12,667 nt of DNA, taken from contig CANFFA010000024.1 in assembly GCA_947445425.1 (NCBI GenBank), positions 1-12,667 of the forward strand. The letters run 5' to 3'. Below are positions 7,342 to 12,667 of the stretch, in pieces. Each line of letters starts with the position of its first letter. Positions within the stretch are counted from its first letter, which is position 1. Under the pieces are notes generated by a model. That model worked only from the letters and a program-made list of their open reading frames with translations. It was not told the origin of the DNA and ran no database searches. The stretch comes from Paludibacteraceae bacterium (lineage in GTDB: Bacteria; Bacteroidota; Bacteroidia; Bacteroidales; Paludibacteraceae). A program made the position numbers and the translations under genes.

Positions 7342-7379
7342 TAGAATGAGAAACTTTAGAACTAAAGTTTCTCATTCTA
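7342..7379. terminator. Perfect 18-bp palindrome after ispG
   Basis: The 18-nt arm at 7342-7359 is exactly complementary to 7362-7379 with only two central bases between. The effective loop is therefore 4 or more nt after fraying. It starts 29 bp after the ispG stop. There is no long T-run (CTATTTG follows), so termination would rely on stem strength. The remaining bases to 7511 hold only a promoter-like box. Confidence 0.65.
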
Positions 7380-7455
7380 TTTGAACTACACATATTTAAT
7401 AAATGATGCATCAATAATAAGTCTGTTATCATGACTGTTTTTTTGATTAAATGTT

Positions 7456-7463
7456 TAATTTTG
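7456..7463 (+). promoter_or_regulatory. Bacteroidota -7 box for the barrel-protein genes
   Basis: TAATTTTG is a perfect TAnnTTTG match 48 bp before the ATG at 7512. A TTTG at 7442-7445 is too close to be a normal -33 element, so the assignment rests on the -7 box alone. Confidence 0.4.
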
Positions 7464-7511
7464 TGCCAGTATTTGAATTCAGCAATTATATAAAAATAGA
7501 AATTAAAAAGA

Positions 7512-7979
7512 ATGAAAAAATTAGCTTTAACTATTGCTTTGCTTGTCTTTACTTTATGTGTTACAAATGCCCAAGTAAAGGGGAAATCAATTGGTATTAG
7601 AGGAGGAATGGGAGGTGAATTAAGTTTTCAAACCGCTATGGGCTCTGCAAATCGTTTGGAAATAGATTTGGGAAAAACTAATCTTAACAGTACTTCCAAT
7701 TATTCAGGTACACAGCTTACTGGTATTTATCAATGGGTATGGACATTGGATGAATTAGGGCCTGGCTTTAACTGGTATGCTGGTTGTGGTGGTACCTTAG
7801 GAATGTATTCCAATAACTCAAATTCTGAATTTGGTTTAGGTATAGTGGGTCAGTTAGGCTTGGAATATAATTTCAATCTGCCTTTACAAGTGGCATTTGA
7901 TTGGCGTCCAAATTTCTATCTTGGCAATAACCATCAAGGTTATGATAACAGCGCCTTATCACTTCGTTATCGTTTCTAG
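7512..7979 (+). CDS. Small secreted outer-membrane beta-barrel-like protein (copy 1)
   Basis: A 155-aa protein with a clear Sec signal peptide (MKKLALTIALLVFTLCVTNA, cleavage before Gln21; no lipobox Cys). The mature ~135 residues show alternating hydrophobic/polar strands with many aromatic and Gly residues: LTGIYQWVWTL, WYAGCGGTLGMY, GLGIVGQLGLEYNF, PLQVAFDWRPNFYL. It ends in LSLRYRF, a terminal-Phe pattern of outer-membrane barrels recognised by the BAM machinery. At this size about eight strands or fewer would fit. The specific function is unknown. It is a paralogue of the next gene, with the central and C-terminal strands alignable (FNWYAGCGG vs FNLFAGVGT, GQLGLEYNF vs GQFGIEYNF, FDWRPNFYL vs LDYRPGFYF). 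The 71-bp spacing fits co-transcription. Confidence 0.85.
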   Translation: MKKLALTIALLVFTLCVTNAQVKGKSIGIRGGMGGELSFQTAMGSANRLEIDLGKTNLNSTSNYSGTQLTGIYQWVWTLDELGPGFNWYAGCGGTLGMYSNNSNSEFGLGIVGQLGLEYNFNLPLQVAFDWRPNFYLGNNHQGYDNSALSLRYRF

Positions 7980-8050
7980 TCTTTTGATTTTGATTAATTG
8001 TGTTCAGTTATTTAAAAGTTTTTTATCATAACATTAACTCAACCAAGCAT

Positions 8051-8563
8051 ATGAGAAGATCTGTCTATCTAGTACTTTTTACAGTGATTTTTACCCTCTC
8101 TTTACAAGCAGAGCAGTTAAGATCCATGGGAGCTCCTAAAATCGAAGAACAACGCTTTCCCCTTTTTGGATTCAAAGCAGGATATTATGGAACCTTAGAG
8201 CTTTCTTATCTTCATCCTATCATGTTAGATAATCGATTAGAAGTGGATTATCAGTCTGACTCTTTTGATAATGCCTTATATTATCAGTACAACTTAAGGG
8301 CTACGTATCAATGGATGTTTCAATATAAAAAACTCCCTCCAAATTTTAATCTCTTTGCTGGAGTGGGTACTGGAATTGTCGCCTACAATGATTTAAAAGG
8401 TGGTACTTTCGGTGCTGGAATACTTGGTCAGTTTGGTATAGAGTATAATTTTGAAAATCTGCCGATTCAGTTAACATTAGATTATCGACCAGGTTTTTAT
8501 TTTCACTCACCTCAATCACTCGTCATTGGTGATTTGAAAGCTGCAGCCAGATATAGATTCTAA
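8051..8563 (+). CDS. Small secreted outer-membrane beta-barrel-like protein (copy 2)
   Basis: A 170-aa paralogue of the preceding gene. I chose the ATG at 8051 because it places a signal peptide (MRRSVYLVLFTVIFTLSLQA, then EQ) at the N-terminus. The frame is open back to a GTG at 8000, but that start would bury the signal peptide behind 17 residues. The mature protein has barrel-type strands (GTLELSYLHP, NRLEVDYQS, LRATYQWMF, FNLFAGVGTGIV, GAGILGQFGIEYNF, PIQLTLDYRPGFYF) and ends AAARYRF. It carries a longer N-terminal segment than copy 1 (RSMGAPKIEEQRFP). Its role is unknown. The gene is followed after 44 bp by a very long hairpin that may end the transcript. Confidence 0.85.
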   Translation: MRRSVYLVLFTVIFTLSLQAEQLRSMGAPKIEEQRFPLFGFKAGYYGTLELSYLHPIMLDNRLEVDYQSDSFDNALYYQYNLRATYQWMFQYKKLPPNFNLFAGVGTGIVAYNDLKGGTFGAGILGQFGIEYNFENLPIQLTLDYRPGFYFHSPQSLVIGDLKAAARYRF

Positions 8564-8607
8564 GAGTTGAAATTCTATTTTATAGAAGAAATTGAACATA
8601 ATTTTCT

Positions 8608-8687
8608 TTTTAGAACGCAAAATTCGCAAATCAACGCAAATTAGATTATTTTAATTTGTGTTGATTTGCGAATTTTGCGTTCTAAAA
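8608..8687 (+). repeat. 36-bp inverted repeat forming a long hairpin
   Basis: Arm 8608-8643 is complementary to 8652-8687 at 35 of 36 positions, with an 8-nt loop. The one exception, G8636/T8659, is a G-U wobble in plus-strand RNA and a C-A mismatch in minus-strand RNA, which favours a plus-strand transcript. Each arm is internally repetitive (AACGCAAAA, TTCGCAAAT, AACGCAAAT). It lies 44 bp downstream of the second barrel gene. It may act as a terminator or mRNA 3' stabiliser, or may be a mobile palindromic repeat; a related single arm is at 4485-4520. Confidence 0.8.
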
Positions 8688-8708
8688 GCTTGTTCTCTTA
8701 GTGTTAGA

Positions 8709-8942
8709 AGTAATGAGACAGATATAATGTCCCATTTTAGAAAGAAATTGTACGCCGATTTACACTGTCTAGACGGATTGAAAACGGATTAAAGAAATGC
8801 AAGCATTTTTGATTAGAGTGCATAATCAATTGACGTAGTCAATTATAGATCCGTTTTTTTTATCCGCATTTACAGTGTAAATCCGCGTTCTATTTTATAA
8901 TTGACTAATCAAATATTATGATATTATATCTGTCTCATTACT
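8709..8942. repeat. Nested palindromic, MITE-like element with 20-bp terminal inverted repeats
   Basis: The termini AGTAATGAGACAGATATAAT (8709-8728) and their exact complement (8923-8942) bound a 234-bp non-coding segment. Inside is a second arm pair, 8752-8768 with 8872-8888 (one C-C mismatch; core GATTTACACTGT). A third pair, 8774-8778/8862-8866 and 8781-8789/8849-8857, is built on CGGAT. The centre holds three short hairpins: AAATGC (8795-8800/8803-8808), TGATTA (8810-8815/8823-8828) and AATTGAC (8828-8834/8838-8844). No ORF and no clear target-site duplication is visible. A non-autonomous mobile element is inferred; a structured RNA is the alternative. The other bases of the 8564-9053 gap show nothing apart from the upstream hairpin and the alaS terminator. 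Confidence 0.65.
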
Positions 8943-8995
8943 AATCAAAAATGGCAAGCCTAAAATGTCATATATGAAGTGTGTCTACATAATAT

Positions 8996-9034
8996 AAAAA
9001 AGAGGAACTAATTTTGTTTAGTTCCTCTTTTTTT
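8996..9034. terminator. Rho-independent terminator of alaS (bidirectional)
   Basis: A 16-bp perfect stem (8996-9011 with 9018-9033; core GAGGAACTAA) surrounds a 6-nt loop. It has an A-run on one side and a T-run on the other, so it can end transcription both ways. It begins 20 bp after the alaS stop codon in the alaS direction. Confidence 0.88.
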
Positions 9035-9053
9035 ATCTTTGAAATACTGAATC

Positions 9054-11669
9054 CTAAACAGCCACTTGTGCCAAAGCTTTTTCTATTGCCTTCTGGATCC
9101 CCTCTGCATTTTTACCACCAGCCGAAGCAAAGAAGGGTTGACCTCCTCCGCCTCCTTGAATCTCCTTGGCAGCATCACGGGCGATGTTCACTGCGTTCAT
9201 TCCTCCAGCAACTAAATCATCTGAAAGTAATATGGTTAGTGATGGTTTTCCTTCGTAAATACATCCCGCTACAAAATAAAGTTTCTCGCTGAGGATATTC
9301 CGTATTTGGAATGCTAAGGTTTTAATAGCATCTGAAGACAGGTCGGATTGAAGTTGAATGACTTTAATCCCTTTTACTTCTACTGCTTGAGCAATGAGTT
9401 TATCGCGAAGTACTTGAATTTTTTCTTGTAAGAATACTTCCAACTGCTTTTTTAGTTCACTGTTCTCTTCTACTGATTTGCGAATAGCATTCAAAAGATC
9501 TGGAGTGTTGTTTAATAACTCACGTGCCTCTAAAAGACTATCTTGTTGTGAATCTAGTAAATCCTCTATGCCGTTTGCCGAAATAGCTTCAATACGTCTA
9601 ATACCTGCAGCTATAGAGCTCTCGGAAATAATTCGTACCATCCCGATTTCGCCAGTGGCTTGAACATGCGTTCCTCCACAAAGTTCTGTAGAGCTACCAA
9701 ATTGAATGACACGAACGCTTTCACCATATTTTTCGCCAAAGAGAGCCATAGCACCCAAGGCCTGTGCTTGTGCAATAGGTGTATCACGCATTTCGTTCAG
9801 CTTGTAGTTTTCGCGAATTTTTGCATTCGCAATTTTCTCAACCTTACGTATCTCCTCCTTACTTAATTTTTGAAAATGAGAAAAATCAAAACGCAATGCA
9901 TCAGGACTGACATAAGAACCTTTTTGCTCCACATGTGTACCCAATACTTCACGCAATGCCTCATGCAATAGATGAGTGGCTGAGTGATTGGCAGAGATAG
10001 CTTTACGATTTTCTATGTTTATAGTAGCTGTGAATTTGTCAGTAACATCTTCAGGAAGTTGGTGACAAATGTGTACCGCCAAGTTATTCTCCTTTTTTGT
10101 ATCTAGGATTTGAATACTTCCTTTTTCTGACACCAAACTACCGCTATCTCCAACTTGTCCACCCATTTCAGCATAAAAAGGAGTGTTAGAAAGCACCAAT
10201 TGGAAGTACTCTTGATTCTTTTGTTTAACTTTTCTATAACGTAAAATTGAGGTTTCGCAGCTAGTAGCATCATATCCAACGAATTCACTATCGCCTTCAC
10301 GAACTGTTACCCAATCGCCAGTTTCTGTAGCAGCGGCATTTCGAGCACGTTCTTTTTGGATGAGCATTTCGGCGTTAAATTCTTCGATATTAACCGTAAA
10401 ATTATTTTCACGTAGTATCAATTCTGTTAAATCTAAGGGGAATCCAAATGTATCATAAAGTGTAAAGGCCACCTTACCATTTACTTCAGTTTTACCCTCT
10501 TTTTTTGTTTCACCCATTACTTTGTCTAACAGTTTAATTCCTGTTTCCAAAGTACGCAAGAAAGATTCTTCTTCTTCTTTGATTACTTTTTCGATCAAGG
10601 TTTTTTGAGACAGTAGTTCAGGATAAGCAGCACCCATGTTTTCGCCCAATACATTGATCAGCTTGTACATAAAGGCGGAACGCTGGTTGAGGAAGGTATA
10701 ACCATAACGTACTGCACGACGTAAAATACGACGAATTACATAACCTGCTTTCGCGTTAGAAGGTAGTTGACCATCCGTAATTGAAAAGGCTATGGTACGA
10801 ATGTGGTCTGCAATCACCCGCATGGCGATGTCAGTCTGCTCATTTTTACCATACTCAGCTTGACAAATGTTGCCAATTTCTTTGATGATGGGGGTGAAGA
10901 TATCTGTATCGTAATTGGATTGAACACCTTGAATGGCCATGCACAAACGTTCAAAGCCCATACCCGTATCAATAACCTTTGCAGGAAGTCCTTCTAAAGA
11001 ACCATCTGCTTTACGGTTGTATTGCATGAATACATTGTTCCAAATTTCTATCACTTGTGGGTGGCTTCCATTGACCAATGTTAAACCATCAATTTTAGCC
11101 CTGTCTTCATTGCTGCGAATGTCAATGTGAATTTCAGAACATGGACCACATGGACCGGTGTCGCCCATTTCCCAAAAATTATCTTTTTTATTTCCGTTGA
11201 TAATACGGTCTTTCGGTAAAAATTGCTCCCATATCTGCGCAGCTTCATCATCTCGTCCTAAACATTCTGGCGCATATCCCTCAAATACAGTTACATATAA
11301 TCTATCTGTGTCAAGTTTTAAAACCTCTACTAAATATTCCCAAGCCCATTCTATGGCTTCTTTTTTGAAATAATCGCCAAAAGACCAGTTTCCCAACATC
11401 TCAAACATGGTGTGATGATAGGTATCATGACCTACCTCTTCTAAGTCATTGTGCTTACCACTGACACGCAAACATTTTTGAGAATCTGCGACCCTTGGAT
11501 ATTTGATGGGGTCATTGCCCAAAATAATGTTTTTGAACTGATTCATCCCTGCATTGGTAAACATCAAAGTGGGATCATCTTTTATTACCATTGCAGCAGA
11601 AGGTACAATTTTATGTTGTTTTCCTGCAAAAAAATCAAGGAAGGATTGGCGAATTTCTTGTGAAGTCAT
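9054..11669 (-). CDS. alaS: Alanyl-tRNA synthetase
   Basis: A cytosolic class II synthetase that charges tRNA-Ala. At 871 aa it is full length for the bacterial enzyme. The N-terminal catalytic domain begins at [14 protein letters not shown] and includes [14 protein letters not shown] (33-46), motif 2 (~68-102, [20 protein letters not shown] start) and motif 3 (GMGFERL, 236-242). The editing domain that clears Ser/Gly-tRNA-Ala has zinc-site residues His562 and His566 (HSATH), Cys664 and His668 (CGGTH). A linker coiled coil (~705-760) leads to the C-Ala domain ending in [14 protein letters not shown] (839-852). The ATG at 11669 gives the expected N-terminus. It is single-gene, with its own terminator, and divergent from the M23 peptidase gene. 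Nothing is missing. Confidence 0.98.
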   Translation of the reverse strand: MTSQEIRQSFLDFFAGKQHKIVPSAAMVIKDDPTLMFTNAGMNQFKNIILGNDPIKYPRVADSQKCLRVSGKHNDLEEVGHDTYHHTMFEMLGNWSFGDYFKKEAIEWAWEYLVEVLKLDTDRLYVTVFEGYAPECLGRDDEAAQIWEQFLPKDRIINGNKKDNFWEMGDTGPCGPCSEIHIDIRSNEDRAKIDGLTLVNGSHPQVIEIWNNVFMQYNRKADGSLEGLPAKVIDTGMGFERLCMAIQGVQSNYDTDIFTPIIKEIGNICQAEYGKNEQTDIAMRVIADHIRTIAFSITDGQLPSNAKAGYVIRRILRRAVRYGYTFLNQRSAFMYKLINVLGENMGAAYPELLSQKTLIEKVIKEEEESFLRTLETGIKLLDKVMGETKKEGKTEVNGKVAFTLYDTFGFPLDLTELILRENNFTVNIEEFNAEMLIQKERARNAAATETGDWVTVREGDSEFVGYDATSCETSILRYRKVKQKNQEYFQLVLSNTPFYAEMGGQVGDSGSLVSEKGSIQILDTKKENNLAVHICHQLPEDVTDKFTATINIENRKAISANHSATHLLHEALREVLGTHVEQKGSYVSPDALRFDFSHFQKLSKEEIRKVEKIANAKIRENYKLNEMRDTPIAQAQALGAMALFGEKYGESVRVIQFGSSTELCGGTHVQATGEIGMVRIISESSIAAGIRRIEAISANGIEDLLDSQQDSLLEARELLNNTPDLLNAIRKSVEENSELKKQLEVFLQEKIQVLRDKLIAQAVEVKGIKVIQLQSDLSSDAIKTLAFQIRNILSEKLYFVAGCIYEGKPSLTILLSDDLVAGGMNAVNIARDAAKEIQGGGGGQPFFASAGGKNAEGIQKAIEKALAQVAV

Positions 11670-11677
11670 TTTGAAAA

Positions 11678-11712
11678 GTCTATAGTCTACGGTCTAAGGA
11701 CAACGGTCTTAA
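11678..11712. repeat. Heptanucleotide tandem repeat tract, GTCTAnn type
   Basis: Five successive 7-mers run GTCTATA, GTCTACG, GTCTAAG, GACAACG, GTCTTAA, the fourth degenerate. The tract lies 9 bp upstream of the alaS start codon, so it would fall in the alaS 5' leader if transcription begins near the boxes at 11827-11845. Confidence 0.5.
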
Positions 11713-11761
11713 ACAACCAAATAATTCGGTTTATAGTCATACAATGTATTGAATGTTCCAA

Positions 11762-11789
11762 TTGACTGATGACGATTGACGGTTGAGCT
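11762..11789. repeat. Second heptanucleotide tract, TTGACgg type
   Basis: Four 7-mers run TTGACTG, ATGACGA, TTGACGG, TTGAGCT. On the complementary strand they read as GTCAAnn/GTCATnn units, similar to the GTCTAnn tract at 11678-11712 but inverted. The remainder of the 315-bp alaS-M23 gap holds only promoter-like boxes. Confidence 0.45.
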
Positions 11790-11826
11790 TTTTGTTTACT
11801 AGGTTAATAATATCAAATAAAGTCTG

Positions 11827-11845
11827 CAAAAGTAGCTCAAATTTA
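11827..11845 (-). promoter_or_regulatory. Candidate -7 boxes for alaS
   Basis: Two perfect TAnnTTTG boxes occur on the minus strand: TAAATTTG (11845-11838) and TACTTTTG (11834-11827). Either would give an alaS leader of roughly 150-165 nt containing both heptamer tracts. No exact -33 TTTG was found at standard spacing. Confidence 0.4.
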
Positions 11846-11846
11846 T

Positions 11847-11877
11847 TATTTTTGCAGCAAGTGTGTATATAAATTTG
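11847..11877 (+). promoter_or_regulatory. Candidate -7 boxes for the M23 peptidase gene
   Basis: Two perfect TAnnTTTG boxes occur on the plus strand: TATTTTTG (11847-11854) and TAAATTTG (11870-11877). The TTTG at the end of the first (11851-11854) lies 15 nt before the second and could serve as its -33 element, though the spacing is short. The leader would be about 100 nt for the second box. Confidence 0.4.
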
Positions 11878-11984
11878 TGATGATTACTTTTTTTTATACC
11901 TGTAAGTACTATTCTACCTGATTTATATCTCATTTCCTGACTTGGGTATTTTCATTGCCTAAGCAAAAAATATTTATCTATACC

Positions 11985-12667
11985 ATGGCCAAGAAAAAAT
12001 TCCATTTTAATCCTGAAACTTTAAGTTACGAACAAATTGAACATACTTTGGGTCATAAACTGACTCGATTTTTAGTGCATGCAGTATCGGGTTTGTTTTC
12101 GGGTGCAATTTTTTTTCTTGTCTTTGTTACTTTTATCGATTCGCCAGAAGAGAAACAGTTGGGGCAAGAGAAGAGCCATATCGAAGCGCAATATAAATTA
12201 TTAGATAAACAGTTTGATGAATTACAATTGGTATTGACTGATTTACAAGATAGGGATGATAATTTGTATCGGGTTGTTTTTCAGGCTGATCCAATCCCTT
12301 ATGCGGTCCGTAAGGCTACTGCTGCTAATAATGCCTATTATGAGCAATTGTTGGACATGACCAATTCTGAGATTGTAGTTTCTACTACCCAGAGAATGAA
12401 TGAATTGAGAAAACAGTTGTACGTGCAATCTAAATCTTACGATGATTTGATCTTGTTGGCCAAGAATAAGGAGACCATGTTGCAAAATATACCTGCCATT
12501 CAGCCTGTTTTGAATAAAAATTTGAAATGTATGGCTTCTGGTTATGGTTGGCGCATGGATCCTGTATATCACAGCCGTCGTTTTCATGCTGGTATGGACT
12601 TCGCAGCAGCCGTGGGTGCAAATATTTATGCTACTGGAAATGGACGGGTGATCAGTGCAGGTTGGAA
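11985..12667 (+). CDS. M23-family cell-wall metallopeptidase, membrane-anchored (3' end missing)
   Basis: The reading frame starts at the ATG at 11985 (MAKKKFHFNPETLSYEQIEH) and is still open at the window end after 227 codons. It has a cytoplasmic N-terminus of ~30 residues, one transmembrane helix (~31-51, VSGLFSGAIFFLVFVTF), then a periplasmic coiled coil (~55-165). The start of a peptidase M23 (LytM/lysostaphin-like) domain follows: SGYGWRMDPVYHSRRFHAGMDFAA, read as SGYGWRMDP then FHAGMDFAA. His201 and Asp205 are the first two zinc ligands; the third (HxH) lies beyond the window. The family cleaves peptide cross-links in peptidoglycan or, when degenerate, activates amidases. As far as is visible the zinc site is intact. 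It is divergent from alaS, a pairing I recall as common in Bacteroidota. Confidence 0.92.
   Translation, partial: MAKKKFHFNPETLSYEQIEHTLGHKLTRFLVHAVSGLFSGAIFFLVFVTFIDSPEEKQLGQEKSHIEAQYKLLDKQFDELQLVLTDLQDRDDNLYRVVFQADPIPYAVRKATAANNAYYEQLLDMTNSEIVVSTTQRMNELRKQLYVQSKSYDDLILLAKNKETMLQNIPAIQPVLNKNLKCMASGYGWRMDPVYHSRRFHAGMDFAAAVGANIYATGNGRVISAGW

Noticed and set aside
8000..8050. GTG start at 8000 for the second barrel gene
   Set aside because: The downstream ATG at 8051 puts a clean signal peptide at the N-terminus.
8709..8942. Target-site duplication flanking the palindromic element
   Set aside because: The bases outside the 20-bp termini do not form a convincing direct repeat, so recent transposition cannot be claimed.
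9014..11663. Plus-strand open frames opposite alaS
   Set aside because: Shadows of alaS; no signal peptides, domains or promoters.
12243..12621. Minus-strand open frames of 63 and 114 codons near the right end
   Set aside because: They are antisense to the M23 peptidase gene, whose coding sense is supported by its transmembrane helix, coiled coil and HxxxD motif.
1..12667. CRISPR array, toxin-antitoxin or defence system
   Set aside because: No spaced direct-repeat array and no recognisable defence or toxin genes are present in the window.

Overview
The window looks chromosomal and comes from a Bacteroidota bacterium, most likely Bacteroidales-like. Four observations point there. Several genes have a perfect Bacteroidota-type -7 box (TAnnTTTG) upstream and no clear Shine-Dalgarno. 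The tmRNA encodes the tag GENNYALAA. IspG is the long (~600 aa) form. RNase Y, ZapA and two small outer-membrane barrels ending in RYRF complete the picture. DNA is AT-rich throughout.

Left end (1-2412): the right edge of an integrated element, probably a prophage. It holds the 3' part of a phage-like structural gene (+), a strong shared terminator, and a convergent tyrosine integrase (-). Inverted copies of GTCTGTTTT surround the integrase start. The element abuts the 3' end of ssrA (tmRNA, minus strand, 2413-2806), which is the likely attachment site. The rest of the element lies left of the window.

Middle (2807-7313): core genes. On the minus strand, a small coiled-coil gene and zapA (cell division) are followed by rny (RNase Y). 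Divergent from them is ispG (isoprenoid synthesis, MEP pathway), which ends at a perfect 18-bp palindrome.

Right (7314-12667): two tandem paralogous small secreted barrel proteins (+) are followed by a 490-bp non-coding stretch packed with nested inverted repeats. These include a 36-bp hairpin and a separate multi-branched palindromic element bounded by perfect 20-bp terminal inverted repeats. Then come alaS (minus, alanyl-tRNA synthetase) and, divergently, the 5' part of an M23-type membrane-anchored cell-wall peptidase cut by the window edge. The alaS/M23 intergenic region carries two heptanucleotide tandem-repeat tracts and several promoter-like boxes.

I see no novel multi-gene system such as a defence island, biosynthetic cluster or CRISPR array. 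The signals most worth a second look are the structured repeat elements at 8608-8942 (with a one-armed relative at 4485-4520), and the ssrA-integrated element with its repeat-flanked, non-canonical integrase.
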